NCBI RefSeq assembly: GCF_013744875.1
Contig: NZ_CP059399.1
Location: 5,952,001 to 6,016,000, forward strand
Reading direction: 5' to 3'
Source of the DNA: Nocardia huaxiensis
GTDB lineage: Bacteria; Actinomycetota; Actinomycetes; Mycobacteriales; Mycobacteriaceae
Length of the DNA stretch: 64,000 nucleotides
The position numbers and the translations under genes were made by a program. Shown here piece after piece: positions 1 through 8,871 of the stretch. Position 1 is the first letter of the stretch; the number at the start of each line of letters is the position of its first letter. The notes under the pieces are model-generated. The model saw only the letters and a list, made by a program, of their open reading frames with translations, had not been told where the DNA came from and searched no databases.

Positions 1-4
1 GTTC

Positions 5-802
5 TTAAGCTCCTACTGCAGCAGCTGTATCGGATTCGCGGCCCGCCGCGGTAAAGCGCACGTAGCCATTCGCGTCGAGTTCCTCGGCCAGTTCCGGGCC
101 ACCCTCGGCGACGATGCGACCGCCCACGAACACGTGGACGAAGTCGGGCTGGATGTAGCGCAGGATGCGGGTGTAGTGGGTGATCAGCAGCACGCCGCCG
201 GTCTCCCGCTCCTTGTAACGATTCACACCCTCGGAAACAATCCGCAGCGCGTCGACGTCGAGGCCCGAGTCGGTCTCGTCGAGGATGGCGATCTTCGGCT
301 TGAGCAGGCTCAGCTGCAGGATCTCCTGGCGCTTCTTCTCACCACCGGAGAAGCCCTCGTTCACCGAGCGGTCGCCGAAGGCCGGATCGATCTCCAGCTC
401 GGCCATGTTCTCCTTGACTTCCTTCACCCAGGTGCGCAGCTTGGGGGCCTCGCCGCGGATGGCGGTCGCGGCGGTGCGCAGGAAGTTGGAGACGGAGACG
501 CCCGGAACCTCGACCGGGTACTGCATGGCCAGGAACAGGCCGGCGCGCGCCCGCTCGTCGACGGACATCTCGAGGACGTCCTCGCCGTCGAGGGTGATGG
601 AGCCCTGGGTCACGGTGTACTTGGGGTGGCCCGCGATGGCGTACGACAGGGTCGACTTGCCGGAACCGTTGGGGCCCATGATCGCGTGGGTCTCGCCCGA
701 CTTCACGGTCAGGTTCACGCCCTTGAGGATCTTGATGGGCTCGCCGTTTTCATCGGGGTTGGCGACCTCGACGTGCAGGTCCTTGATTTCCAGGGTGGTC
801 AT
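5..802 (-). CDS. sufC: Fe-S cluster assembly ATPase SufC
   Basis: Cytosolic ABC-type ATPase of the SUF iron-sulfur scaffold SufBCD. It reads 265 residues from ATG at 802. Visible motifs are Walker A GPNGSGKS (residues 43-50), the ABC signature FSGGEKKRQ (about 151-159) and Walker B ILDETDSG (173-180), in the usual order for SufC. The open frame continues upstream, but the family N-terminus starts at this methionine. It follows sufD by 38 bp in the sufR-sufB-sufD-sufC operon; a cysteine desulfurase is expected just beyond the left edge but is not in the window. Confidence 0.97.
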   Translation of the reverse strand: MTTLEIKDLHVEVANPDENGEPIKILKGVNLTVKSGETHAIMGPNGSGKSTLSYAIAGHPKYTVTQGSITLDGEDVLEMSVDERARAGLFLAMQYPVEVPGVSVSNFLRTAATAIRGEAPKLRTWVKEVKENMAELEIDPAFGDRSVNEGFSGGEKKRQEILQLSLLKPKIAILDETDSGLDVDALRIVSEGVNRYKERETGGVLLITHYTRILRYIQPDFVHVFVGGRIVAEGGPELAEELDANGYVRFTAAGRESDTAAAVGA

Positions 803-840
803 CGAATTCGAATTCCTTTGCGGGAGTGGGAAGTATGTGA

Positions 841-2019
841 TCAGACGCCGACAGCGGCGAGTTCGGCCTCGATGGCCGCCTCGAGCCGCTCCCGGACCTC
901 GGGGACCGAAATCTTGAGGATGATCTCGTGGAAGAAGCCGCGCACGACCAGACGTCGCGCCGCCTCCTCCGGAATACCGCGCGAGCGCAGGTAGAACAGC
1001 TGCTCGTCGTCGAAACGCCCGGTGGCGGCAGCGTGTCCGGCCCCGACGATCTCGCCGGTCTCGATCTCCAGGTTCGGCACCGAGTCGGCGCGCGCGCCGT
1101 CGGTGAGCACCAGGTTGCGGTTCACCTCGTAGGTGTCGGTGCCCTCGGCGGCGGCGCGAATGAGCACATCGCCCACCCACACGGTGTGCGCGTCCGGCTT
1201 CGAGGAGTTCGGATCGCCCTGCAGCGCACCCTTGTACTGCACGTTCGACTTGCAGTTGGGCTGCGAGTGATCGACCAGCAGGCGCTGCTCGAAGAACTGG
1301 CCGTCATCGGCGAAGTAGAGGCCCAGCAGTTCGGCGTCGCCGCCCGGACCCGCGTAGCGGACATTGCCGGTCAGGCGCACCACATCGCCACCGAGGGTGA
1401 CATTGGTGTGGCGCAGGGTGGCGTCGCGACCCAGTTTGGCGTGGTGCGCGGTGACGTGCACGGTGTCGTCGGCCCAGTCCTGGACGATGACGACATTCAG
1501 CGCGGCGGAGTCGCCGAGCACGAATTCCACGTTCTCCGCGTAGGTTCCGCTGCCGCGCTGGTCCACGACCACGGTGGCGCGGGCGAAGTTGCCCAGGCGG
1601 ACCTGGAGGTGGCCGTAGGCGACCTTGCCCTCGCCCGGACCGGTGATGGTCACGGTGACCGGCTCGGCCACTTCGGTTTCCGCGCCGACCGACACGATGG
1701 TGGCCTGCTCGAAGCCCGAGTACGCCTGCGCGGCAACACGATCGGTGGGCACGCCGCCCTCGCCGAGGCGAGAGTCGTTGCGCTCCACAGTCTCCACGGT
1801 CACACCGGCGACCTCGGTCACCTCGACGGTGGCCCGGCCGTCACGCACGGCGGTGCCGTCGTGCAGGCCGTTGAGGCGGCGCATCGGGGTGAAGCGCCAC
1901 GCCTCATCCCGACCCGACGGCACCTCGAAGGCGTTCACGTCGAACGACGCGAACACTTCGCCCTTGTTCACTGCGGGCGTACGAGCCTCTGCGGCTTCGG
2001 CAACGTTCTCGACGGCCAT
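841..2019 (-). CDS. sufD: Fe-S cluster assembly protein SufD
   Basis: SufD partner of the SufBCD scaffold, 392 residues. It has the beta-helical SufB/SufD core and the family C-terminal segment with DDEQLFYLRSRGIPEEAARR, which in this family precedes the helices that dock SufC. The ATG shares one base with the sufB stop (TGATG), implying translational coupling. The family role is structural, in scaffold assembly and iron acquisition. Position and sequence leave little alternative. Confidence 0.96.
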   Translation of the reverse strand: MAVENVAEAAEARTPAVNKGEVFASFDVNAFEVPSGRDEAWRFTPMRRLNGLHDGTAVRDGRATVEVTEVAGVTVETVERNDSRLGEGGVPTDRVAAQAYSGFEQATIVSVGAETEVAEPVTVTITGPGEGKVAYGHLQVRLGNFARATVVVDQRGSGTYAENVEFVLGDSAALNVVIVQDWADDTVHVTAHHAKLGRDATLRHTNVTLGGDVVRLTGNVRYAGPGGDAELLGLYFADDGQFFEQRLLVDHSQPNCKSNVQYKGALQGDPNSSKPDAHTVWVGDVLIRAAAEGTDTYEVNRNLVLTDGARADSVPNLEIETGEIVGAGHAAATGRFDDEQLFYLRSRGIPEEAARRLVVRGFFHEIILKISVPEVRERLEAAIEAELAAVGV

Positions 2020-3455
2020 CAGCCGACGGCTCCTTCCATCTGCAGTTCGATCAGGCGGTTCAGCTCGAGCGCGTACTCCATGGGCAGTTCCTTGGCGATC
2101 GGCTCCACGAAGCCGCGCACCACCATCGCCATGGCCTCGTCCTCGGTGAGACCGCGCGACATCAGGTAGAACAGCTGATCCTCGGACACCTTCGAGACGG
2201 TCGCCTCGTGGCCCATGGTCACGTCGTCCTCGCGGATGTCGACGTAGGGGTAGGTGTCGGAGCGAGAGATGTTGTCCACCAGCAGCGCATCACACTTGAC
2301 GGTCGACTTGGACGCGTACGCGCCCTTGTTCACCTGCACCAGACCGCGGTAGGAGGCACGGCCACCGCCGCGCGCCACCGACTTGGAGATGATGTTCGAC
2401 GAGGTGTGCGGCGCCAGGTGCAGCATCTTCGCGCCGGTGTCCTGGTGCTGGCCCTCGCCGGCGAAGGCGATGGAGAGCACCTCGCCCTTGGCGTGCTCAC
2501 CGGTCATCCACACGGCCGGGTACTTCATGGTGACCTTGGAGCCGATATTGCCGTCGACCCATTCCATGGTCGCGCCCGCCTCGGCCTTGGCCCGCTTGGT
2601 GACCAGGTTGTAGACGTTGTTCGACCAGTTCTGAATGGTGGTGTACCGGCAGCGGCCACCCTTCTTCACGATGATCTCCACGACCGCGGAGTGCAGCGAG
2701 TCCGAGCTGTAGATCGGCGCGGTGCAGCCCTCGACGTAGTGCACGTAGGCATCCTCGTCGACGATGATCAGCGTGCGCTCGAACTGACCCATGTTCTCGG
2801 TGTTGATGCGGAAGTACGCCTGCAGCGGGATGTCGACGTGCACGCCCGGCGGCACGTAGATGAACGAACCACCCGACCACACAGCCGAATTCAGCGCGGA
2901 GAACTTGTTGTCACCCGACGGGATGACCGAGCCGAAGTACTGCTGGAACAGCTCCGGGTGCTCCTTGAGACCGGTATCGGTGTCGAGGAAGATGACGCCC
3001 TGCTTCTCCAGATCCTCACGGATGGAGTGGTAGACGACCTCGGACTCGTACTGCGCGGCGACACCGGCGACCAGGCGCTGCTTCTCCGCCTCCGGGATGC
3101 CGAGCTTGTCGTAGGTGTTCTTGATGTCCTCGGGCAGCTCTTCCCACGACGCCGCCTGCTTCTCCGACGACCGCACGAAGTACTTGATGTTGTCGAAGTC
3201 GATGCCCTCGAGGTTGGAACCCCAGTTCGGCATGGGCTTCTTGTCGAAGATGCGCAGCGCCTTCAGCCGGAAGTCGAGCATCCATTCGGGCTCGCTCTTC
3301 TTGGCCGAGATGTCGCGGACGACGTCCTCGGACAGGCCGCGCTTGGCACTGGCACCGGCGACATCCTTGTCGGCCCAGCCGTACTCATAGTTCCCCAGCG
3401 ACGCGATGGTCTCTTCCTGGGTCAGCGGCTGCGCCTGGTCGGCGGTCGTCGTCAT
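2019..3455 (-). CDS. sufB: Fe-S cluster assembly protein SufB
   Basis: Scaffold subunit on which the nascent cluster is built, 478 residues. The C-terminal half carries the conserved segments [19 protein letters not shown] and [18 protein letters not shown], the latter parallel to the SufD tail. The frame is continuous with no intein, unlike M. tuberculosis SufB (Rv1461), which is interrupted by one. The ATG overlaps the sufR stop by 4 bp (ATGA), so sufR and sufB are on one transcript. Confidence 0.97.
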   Translation of the reverse strand: MTTTADQAQPLTQEETIASLGNYEYGWADKDVAGASAKRGLSEDVVRDISAKKSEPEWMLDFRLKALRIFDKKPMPNWGSNLEGIDFDNIKYFVRSSEKQAASWEELPEDIKNTYDKLGIPEAEKQRLVAGVAAQYESEVVYHSIREDLEKQGVIFLDTDTGLKEHPELFQQYFGSVIPSGDNKFSALNSAVWSGGSFIYVPPGVHVDIPLQAYFRINTENMGQFERTLIIVDEDAYVHYVEGCTAPIYSSDSLHSAVVEIIVKKGGRCRYTTIQNWSNNVYNLVTKRAKAEAGATMEWVDGNIGSKVTMKYPAVWMTGEHAKGEVLSIAFAGEGQHQDTGAKMLHLAPHTSSNIISKSVARGGGRASYRGLVQVNKGAYASKSTVKCDALLVDNISRSDTYPYVDIREDDVTMGHEATVSKVSEDQLFYLMSRGLTEDEAMAMVVRGFVEPIAKELPMEYALELNRLIELQMEGAVG

Positions 3456-4291
3456 TCGGCACTCCTTCCGGAGTCGTGTGTAGAGGTCGTTGCGGGCTGA
3501 GCAACGGCAGGTCGTGCGGTCTTCTTAGCGGTATTCGGTTTGACGGTCGGCATGAGCAACGGCACGTGCGTGGTGCACGCGCAGTCGCCATTGGCGATGG
3601 TGGCCAGCCGCTGCACGTGCGTGCCGAGAATCTCCCGGAACGCCTCCAGTTCGGCGGCGCACAGCTCCGGAAATTCCTCGGCCACATGCGACACCGGGCA
3701 GTGGTGCTGGCAGATCTGCACGCCCGCACCGACTTTCCGGGTCGACGCGGCGAACCCGGCCTCGGAGAACGCGTCCGCGATCTCTTCGGCCTTGGCCTCG
3801 GTCTCGGCGGCGGTGTGCCCCTTGAGCCGATCGATGCCCGTGACAATGGCCCCGACCCGCTTGCGCGCGAAATCGACAATGGCCTTGTCGCCACCGATCT
3901 CACGCAACTGTCGCATCGCGGCACCGGCGAGGTCATCGTAGGCATGGCCCAGCCGGCCCCTGCCGGTGGAGGTCAGCTGATACTGCTTGGCCGGTCGGCC
4001 CCGCCCGCTCTGCTGCCATTTGGCCGAGCGGGTGGCCCGTGCCTCGCCCGATTCGATGAGCGCCTCGAGGTGCCTGCGCACCCCGGCGGGCGTGAGCCCC
4101 AGCCGCTCGCCGATGGCGGTCGCGGTGATCGGCCCCTCTTCCAGCAGCAGCTGGATGACGGCCTCACGGGTGTGGCCTTCACCGGTGGGCTCGGGCACGA
4201 CAACAGTCCGGGCGCCCTTTCGGCGCCCGGTGCCTGTTCCCGCATTCCGCAAACCCACGGTTTTCACAACACAAGTGTGACGGAAATACAT
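3452..4291 (-). CDS. sufR: SUF operon repressor SufR
   Basis: Winged-helix regulator that senses an Fe-S cluster and represses the suf operon. The N-terminal HTH covers [20 protein letters not shown] and the following recognition helix ([14 protein letters not shown]). The C-terminal half has the clustered cysteines expected for the cluster ([22 protein letters not shown]). The coordinates give the longest frame (279 aa). The true start is probably downstream, because a SufR operator lies inside the first codons. In-frame GTG codons at 4267, 4258 and 4198 are candidates, and the 4258 start would give 268 aa. Function is firm; only the start is uncertain. Confidence 0.93.
   Translation of the reverse strand: MYFRHTCVVKTVGLRNAGTGTGRRKGARTVVVPEPTGEGHTREAVIQLLLEEGPITATAIGERLGLTPAGVRRHLEALIESGEARATRSAKWQQSGRGRPAKQYQLTSTGRGRLGHAYDDLAGAAMRQLREIGGDKAIVDFARKRVGAIVTGIDRLKGHTAAETEAKAEEIADAFSEAGFAASTRKVGAGVQICQHHCPVSHVAEEFPELCAAELEAFREILGTHVQRLATIANGDCACTTHVPLLMPTVKPNTAKKTARPAVAQPATTSTHDSGRSAE
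4264..4278 (-). promoter_or_regulatory. Candidate SufR operator
   Basis: Read on the minus strand the site is ACACT-TGTGT-TGTGA. This equals the ACACT-N5-TGTGA pattern that I recall for mycobacterial SufR. It lies just upstream of, or inside, the longest possible sufR frame, which fits autorepression and argues that translation starts downstream of 4264. Confidence 0.65.
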
Positions 4292-4303
4292 TCCGCGATC
4301 CAG

Positions 4304-4322
4304 TAAGGTTTGCCTGACTTAA
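4304..4322 (+). promoter_or_regulatory. Candidate IdeR/DtxR iron box upstream of sufR
   Basis: TAAGGTTTGCCTGACTTAA matches the 19-bp iron-box consensus TWAGGTWAGSCTWACCTWA at 16 of 19 positions and keeps the dyad. It sits 26 bp upstream of the SufR operator, so the suf promoter may receive both an iron signal and an Fe-S signal. Confidence 0.55.
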
Positions 4323-4439
4323 CGAGGGCGACCTGCGGGAACGCCCTCGGGTGTGACCTGCTGCACTGACGAACCGTCCGAATCGGGCGTAATTACGCAA
4401 GCCGCACGCACCGAAAACCCGTCCGGTGAGGTCTGCGAC

Positions 4440-5009
4440 CTAGCCGTGGAAGGGATCCACATCCTGGCCGGGCAGCCATGAGCGACCGGGCTCGGTCCAG
4501 CCATTGGCCTTGATCATCTTGCGGGCCGCGCGCTGATTGCGGCCGATGAGGCGATCCAGATACAGGTGGCCGATGAGGTGGTCGGTCTCGTGCTGCAGGC
4601 AGCGGGCGAGATAGCCGGTGCCCTCGACGGCGACCGGGTTGCCCTCGACATCCACGCCGGTGACCTTTGCCCAGTCGGCGCGGCCGGTGGGATACCACTC
4701 GCCGGGAACCGACAGGCAGCCCTCGATATCGTCGTCCGGATCGGGCATGGTCTCCGGAATCTCGGACGTCTCGAGCACCGGGTTCACCACGTAGCCGCGA
4801 TGCCGCACACCGTCGGCCATCAGGTCGTATACGAAAACGGCCCGAGGATCACCGATCTGGTTGGCCGCCAGCCCGGCCCCGCGCGCGGCGGTATTGGTCT
4901 CGAAGAGGGTGTCCACGAAAGCCGCCAGCTCCGAATCGAATTCGGTGACGGCAACGGCCGGCGCGCTCAGGCGCGGATCACCGGCGATGAGGATCGGTCG
5001 AATTGCCAC
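4440..5009 (-). CDS. def: Peptide deformylase
   Basis: Metalloenzyme that removes the formyl group from nascent proteins. All three family motifs are present: [10 protein letters not shown] (residues 44-53), EGCLSVP (96-102, metal ligand Cys98) and QHETDHL (139-145, ligands His140 and His144, catalytic Glu141). Length (189 aa) is normal. It lies between sufR and a hydrolase in a block absent from the corresponding M. tuberculosis interval, where sufR and mptB are adjacent. It starts 49 bp from the 3' end of the next gene and has its own upstream spacer. Confidence 0.97.
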   Translation of the reverse strand: MAIRPILIAGDPRLSAPAVAVTEFDSELAAFVDTLFETNTAARGAGLAANQIGDPRAVFVYDLMADGVRHRGYVVNPVLETSEIPETMPDPDDDIEGCLSVPGEWYPTGRADWAKVTGVDVEGNPVAVEGTGYLARCLQHETDHLIGHLYLDRLIGRNQRAARKMIKANGWTEPGRSWLPGQDVDPFHG

Positions 5010-5058
5010 TCGATCGAGAATAGAGCCCTGCCCGACGCGCTCGGCCGACCGGCCGGGC

Positions 5059-5934
5059 TCAGGCGGACAGGAAGTCCAGCAGCTCGCGGGCCACCTCGTC
5101 CGGGTTCTCCTCGGGCAGGAAGTGGCCGCCGCGCAAGGGTTTTCCGCGCACGTCCGGGGCCCAGCGCTGCCAGACGCGCAGGGGGTCGAAGGACTGGCCG
5201 ACGAAACCCTTCTCGTCCCACAGCACTAGCACCGGGCATTCGATCCGGCGGACGCCCAGGTCACGGTGATCGTCGGCATAGTCGATGGTGGCGGCGGCGC
5301 GATACTCCTCGCAGATGGCCCGAATACCCTGCGGGGTCGCGAAATTGGTGATGTAGGCGGTGCGCAGCGACGGCGGGAAGACCGACGGATCGCTGGACCA
5401 GCTGTCGAGCATGTGATTGACGAACGTCGACGGCGAGCGGGCGATCATGATCTCCGGGATGGGGCGCGGGGCGGCCAGGAAGGTCCACACCCAGTGCGAC
5501 AGCCACAGGTCGTGATCGCTGTGGTCGAAGACGTCACCGGTGGGGATGATGTCGAGAACCGCCAGGGCGGTGACGACTTCGGGATGATCGAGGGCCATGC
5601 GGTAGGCGCACCGGGCCCCGCGATCGTGGCCGGCCACGGCGAAGCGCGGAAAGCCGAGTTCGGCCATGACGGCCACCTGATCCCTGGCGAGGGTGCTCAT
5701 GGCGTAGGGACTGTGGTCCGGAGTGCTCTCGGGTTTGCCGCTGGCGCCGAAGCCACGCAGGTCGGTGGCGACGACCGTGTGGTGACGGGCGAGTTCCGGC
5801 GCGACCCGATGCCACATGAGGTGCGTTTCGGGTATCCCGTGCAGCAGCAGCACGGGCGGCCCGGAGCCACCGCAGCGCCCGTGAATCGTGGTGCCGGACA
5901 CGTCGATATCGAATTCGGAGAACCCGTCGAACAT
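5059..5934 (-). CDS. Alpha/beta hydrolase, haloacetate dehalogenase-like
   Basis: Alpha/beta hydrolase of 291 aa. ATG 5934 is chosen because GGGAAGG precedes it by 5 nt. HGIPE (33-37 region) forms the oxyanion segment, the nucleophile elbow GHDRG (102-106) has Asp104 rather than Ser, and GGHF near residue 271 supplies the base His. His147-Trp148 match the halide-binding pair of fluoroacetate dehalogenases, followed by a family-like [10 protein letters not shown]. An Asp nucleophile means a dehalogenase or epoxide hydrolase; the HW pair favours dehalogenase. It follows the alcohol dehydrogenase by 88 bp on the same strand and may be cotranscribed with it. The physiological substrate is not evident. 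Confidence 0.8.
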   Translation of the reverse strand: MFDGFSEFDIDVSGTTIHGRCGGSGPPVLLLHGIPETHLMWHRVAPELARHHTVVATDLRGFGASGKPESTPDHSPYAMSTLARDQVAVMAELGFPRFAVAGHDRGARCAYRMALDHPEVVTALAVLDIIPTGDVFDHSDHDLWLSHWVWTFLAAPRPIPEIMIARSPSTFVNHMLDSWSSDPSVFPPSLRTAYITNFATPQGIRAICEEYRAAATIDYADDHRDLGVRRIECPVLVLWDEKGFVGQSFDPLRVWQRWAPDVRGKPLRGGHFLPEENPDEVARELLDFLSA

Positions 5935-6022
5935 CTGTGCCTTCCCGTGGACGACGCGTTTTCCTCCGGGTACCCGTCCGGGCATCCGTCATTCGATAGT
6001 GGAGGTTTGTTTCGGGGCCGGG

Positions 6023-7042
6023 TCAGTGCACGGCGACCAGTTTCATCGGGGCCTCCAGCAGCGCCTCGAGGGAATCGGTGCGCTCGACCACCGTCGTGGT
6101 GACCAGGGACGGATCGAACCGGCCCGCCGCGACGAGGCTGAGGACGGCGGGAATGGCCGGGCGGACGTGAGCGCGGCCGGTGTGGAATGTGCAGCAGCGC
6201 GAATACATTCCGAAGACCGGCATGGGGACGTCCTTGGTCTGGACGCTGACGCTGGTGCACCAGCCGTCATTGGCGGTGGCATTGATGGCGGCGATCAGCG
6301 CGCGGCGACCGCCCGCGGCTTCCACGGTGACCGGGAAGCGCCCCACACGGGAATCGGACGGGCCCTCCACGGCTTCGGCGCCGAGTTTCGCCGCGAGGGA
6401 GAGCCGTTCGGGGTCGGTGTCGAGATAGACGACGCGGGCCGAGTCCAGCGCGACGGCCAGACCGGCGGCGTAGAGACCGATCGAGGGGGCGGCGCCGCCA
6501 CCGAGCACCAGCACTTCCGCACCGGGATCGGTGGCCAACTGCGGCGCGACGGCCCGGTAGGCGTCGGGAATATTGTCGCTGGCGCTGGCCACGGCCACCG
6601 GGTCCACGCCCTGCGGCATCGGGACCAGCATGGCGTCGGCGTGCGGGACGAGCGTGAGATCGGCCCAGAGCCCGCCCCATTCGAGACCGCCCATGGTGCC
6701 GAGGCCGTAGGTGGACATGAACGGGTGGGCGGTGCAGTTGCCGGTGTGCCCGCGCAGGCAGGCCGGGCAGGCGCCGCAGGAGATCTGGAAGGGCACCACC
6801 ACGTGGTCGCCCACGGCGACGGTGCGCACCTCCTCCCCCACCGCGACCACTTCGGCGACGCCTTCGTGGCCGAACGGATAGGGCCCGGGATTGGGGAAAC
6901 GACCTTGGAGCACAGCGGGATCCAGATCGCAGGTGGCCACCGCGACCGGGCGGACCAGCGCCTGGTCCGGGGAATCGAGGGTGGGTTCGGGACAGTCCTC
7001 CCAGCGCAGCGCGCCGGGGCCGTCGAGTAGCAGTCGCTTCAT
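6023..7042 (-). CDS. Zinc-dependent alcohol dehydrogenase (MDR family)
   Basis: Medium-chain dehydrogenase/reductase of 339 aa. Catalytic zinc ligands are Cys38 and His59-Glu60 (FGHEG). The structural zinc site is CGACPACLRGHTGNC (89-103). The nucleotide-binding loop is VLVLGGGAAPSIGLYAAG, and VVYLDTDPERL, with an acidic residue after the second strand, suggests NAD. It is downstream of a TetR regulator with a palindrome between them. Substrate unknown. Confidence 0.88.
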   Translation of the reverse strand: MKRLLLDGPGALRWEDCPEPTLDSPDQALVRPVAVATCDLDPAVLQGRFPNPGPYPFGHEGVAEVVAVGEEVRTVAVGDHVVVPFQISCGACPACLRGHTGNCTAHPFMSTYGLGTMGGLEWGGLWADLTLVPHADAMLVPMPQGVDPVAVASASDNIPDAYRAVAPQLATDPGAEVLVLGGGAAPSIGLYAAGLAVALDSARVVYLDTDPERLSLAAKLGAEAVEGPSDSRVGRFPVTVEAAGGRRALIAAINATANDGWCTSVSVQTKDVPMPVFGMYSRCCTFHTGRAHVRPAIPAVLSLVAAGRFDPSLVTTTVVERTDSLEALLEAPMKLVAVH

Positions 7043-7058
7043 GGGCGGACCTTCACTA

Positions 7059-7068
7059 GAACGTTCTT
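7059..7068. promoter_or_regulatory. AGAACGTTCT palindrome before the alcohol dehydrogenase
   Basis: A perfect 10-bp palindrome in the 39-bp gap between the TetR gene and the dehydrogenase start at 7042, well placed to be an operator for the TetR protein encoded immediately upstream. Position and symmetry are the only evidence. Confidence 0.35.
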
Positions 7069-7081
7069 TCCAATTCCCAGG

Positions 7082-7678
7082 CTACGGCGAATTGGCCTCC
7101 GCGGCATCGATTTCCGCGACGCTGAGCCGGATCAATCGCGCCACCGCCCGTGACACGGTGTGCAACGGCTCCTCCGAACGCCGCACCCGGGCCAGCAGGG
7201 TCGCGCCCTCGTAGGCGGCGACCACCGTGGTGGCCAGCTCGTACGCCTCGACCTCGGGCAGCCCCATCTCGGCGAGCATGTCGGTGAAGCCGCGCGCCAT
7301 GGCCTCGAAAGCCGAGACACATGCCGCGCGAACCGCATCCACATCGCTGCCGCCATCGAGGGCGGGCGTGCCGACCGGGCAGCCGTCGGTCCAGCCCGAC
7401 TCGGCCAGTTTCACGGCCATGAAGTCGAACAGTGTTGCCGCCGTGGCGAACACATCCGGAGGCGCCTGACAGATCATGCGCCCCACCAGGACTCCCGTGC
7501 CGGTGATGGCCGAGACGGCGATCTCCTCCTTGCCACCGGGAAAGTGGTGGTAGATGGAGCCGTACGGTAGGCCCGCCGCCTCGCTCAACTTCTTCAATCC
7601 GAATCCGTGATAGCCGTGCCGGGCCAGCAGACCCGCCGCTGCCATCTCGATCCGCCGTTTGGACTCCGAAACCATCAA
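7082..7678 (-). CDS. TetR-family regulator (LmrA/YxaF-type C-terminus)
   Basis: One-component repressor of 198 aa. The N-terminal HTH reads HGFGLKKLSEAAGLPYGSIY followed by HHFPGGKEE. The ligand-domain segment CPVGTPALDG is characteristic of the LmrA/YxaF branch. It is immediately upstream of, and on the same strand as, the alcohol dehydrogenase and hydrolase, so it probably controls them. A second Met follows the first; start ambiguity is one codon. Confidence 0.9.
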   Translation of the reverse strand: MMVSESKRRIEMAAAGLLARHGYHGFGLKKLSEAAGLPYGSIYHHFPGGKEEIAVSAITGTGVLVGRMICQAPPDVFATAATLFDFMAVKLAESGWTDGCPVGTPALDGGSDVDAVRAACVSAFEAMARGFTDMLAEMGLPEVEAYELATTVVAAYEGATLLARVRRSEEPLHTVSRAVARLIRLSVAEIDAAEANSP

Positions 7679-7759
7679 TTCAGAGTATGGGCGGGGTCCG
7701 ACAGCGGCGGCGGGATTCGCGCTATCGATCGTGGTTCGTCCAGACCCGCAGACGCCGGA

Positions 7760-8731
7760 TCATCCCTTCACCCAACCCTTCTCGACGAACAGCGGCACGA
7801 ATTCCACCGGCACGAACAGCCGGTCCTCCGGCAGCGGCACCTCGTGATAGTGCGCCGGCGGGAGCAGTGTGTCGTCGGCCGCGCCGAGGTCGATGACCCA
7901 GCGGTCGGGGCCGGGCCGGAAACCCGCCGCGCCCTTGCCGACCGTGCGGGCGAGCATGCGCAGCTCGGATGGCATGAGCGCCAAGGGATCCTGCCGCGCG
8001 AACACGCCCAGCCTGGCAGCCCGTGCGGCGCCCACCGCCTGCCGGGCCCTGTTCAGGCTCGGATCCGAGATCGGTTGCCCCGGAACGGGTACCGCGTCGA
8101 CAGTGCTGGACTGCTTGCGGAAGGGATTGATATTGGGCCAGATGAAGTACGGCAGCGCCCAGCCACCGGCGAGCATGCGCTCGTTGTAGGTCGGCGGGCG
8201 CGGCTCGTGCTGGGCCACCTCGATATTGATGTAGGTGAGGAAGCGGCCGTAGCGATCGAACACGTCCCCGGCGAAGGCCAGGAAGAACCGCATATCCGCA
8301 AGGTCGAGGCCGCGGTCGGTGCGGTCCTTCTCGATGAATCCCTCCAGCGCCCGGTGCGCGGCCTCGGCGTGCCGGGCGTGATTGGCCGCGCAGTCCGGGC
8401 CGGTGCGGGCGCGCAGATCCGCTTCCAGGCTGGGCGGCAGCGGTGGATCGAAGGGCGGCAATCCGGCAGCGAATGGATCGGTGAGGAATTGCGCCCACTG
8501 CGGGGAATCGATGTGCGGGAAGGCGTCGGGATTCGCGGGCAGCGAGAAACTCACCTCCGGCGTGTCCATTCCCAGGAATCGGGTGCTGATATTGCCGATC
8601 GGATCGACGGTGACGGTGTCGCCGTCGTGGACCGCCTGCTTCACGCTCATCGGCAATCCATTCGATCCCAGACCCAGCCCGGTGTGCGCGGCCAGAAATC
8701 CGGCGCGGCTCTTCTCTACTGCTTTCGCCAT
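7760..8731 (-). CDS. Staphylococcal-nuclease-like (SNase fold) protein
   Basis: Protein of 323 aa with scattered thermonuclease motifs. VHDGDTVTV (34-42) and TRFLGMDTPEV (50-60) match the VVDGDTV and RLIGIDTPE blocks. DRYGRFLTYI (159-168) matches DKYGRxLAYV with the catalytic-type Arg163, and ERMLAGGWALPYFIWPN matches the last strand. A roughly 95-residue insertion separates the second and third blocks, much longer than in classical nucleases. There is no signal peptide, so it may act in the cytosol or be inactive. It is encoded convergently with nothing and divergently from mptB. Confidence 0.6.
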   Translation of the reverse strand: MAKAVEKSRAGFLAAHTGLGLGSNGLPMSVKQAVHDGDTVTVDPIGNISTRFLGMDTPEVSFSLPANPDAFPHIDSPQWAQFLTDPFAAGLPPFDPPLPPSLEADLRARTGPDCAANHARHAEAAHRALEGFIEKDRTDRGLDLADMRFFLAFAGDVFDRYGRFLTYINIEVAQHEPRPPTYNERMLAGGWALPYFIWPNINPFRKQSSTVDAVPVPGQPISDPSLNRARQAVGAARAARLGVFARQDPLALMPSELRMLARTVGKGAAGFRPGPDRWVIDLGAADDTLLPPAHYHEVPLPEDRLFVPVEFVPLFVEKGWVKG

Positions 8732-8858
8732 GACGAACTCCGAGGTGAAATTGTCGGCACGAGCCGATCGGCTCGCGGCCGCGGGCGAACCGCGTCACTG
8801 AGTAATCGCTGCCGGAGCGCCGCCCGCAACCGAACCGGGTGGTCCGCGCCCGATCGGC

Positions 8859-8864
8859 TACGCT
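8859..8864 (+). promoter_or_regulatory. Candidate -10 element of mptB, leaderless start
   Basis: TACGCT (TANNNT) ends 7 nt before the mptB ATG, which would place the transcript 5' end at or next to the start codon. No Shine-Dalgarno is visible. Confidence 0.45.
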
Positions 8865-8871
8865 GACCCGC

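Noticed and set aside
2019..3455. Possible intein in sufB, as in M. tuberculosis
   Set aside because: The frame is a normal 478 codons with no inserted splicing domain.
4305..4320. Reading the iron box as part of a simple sufR -35 region
   Set aside because: The 16/19 match over a 19-bp dyad is far better than any sigma-element match in the same stretch.
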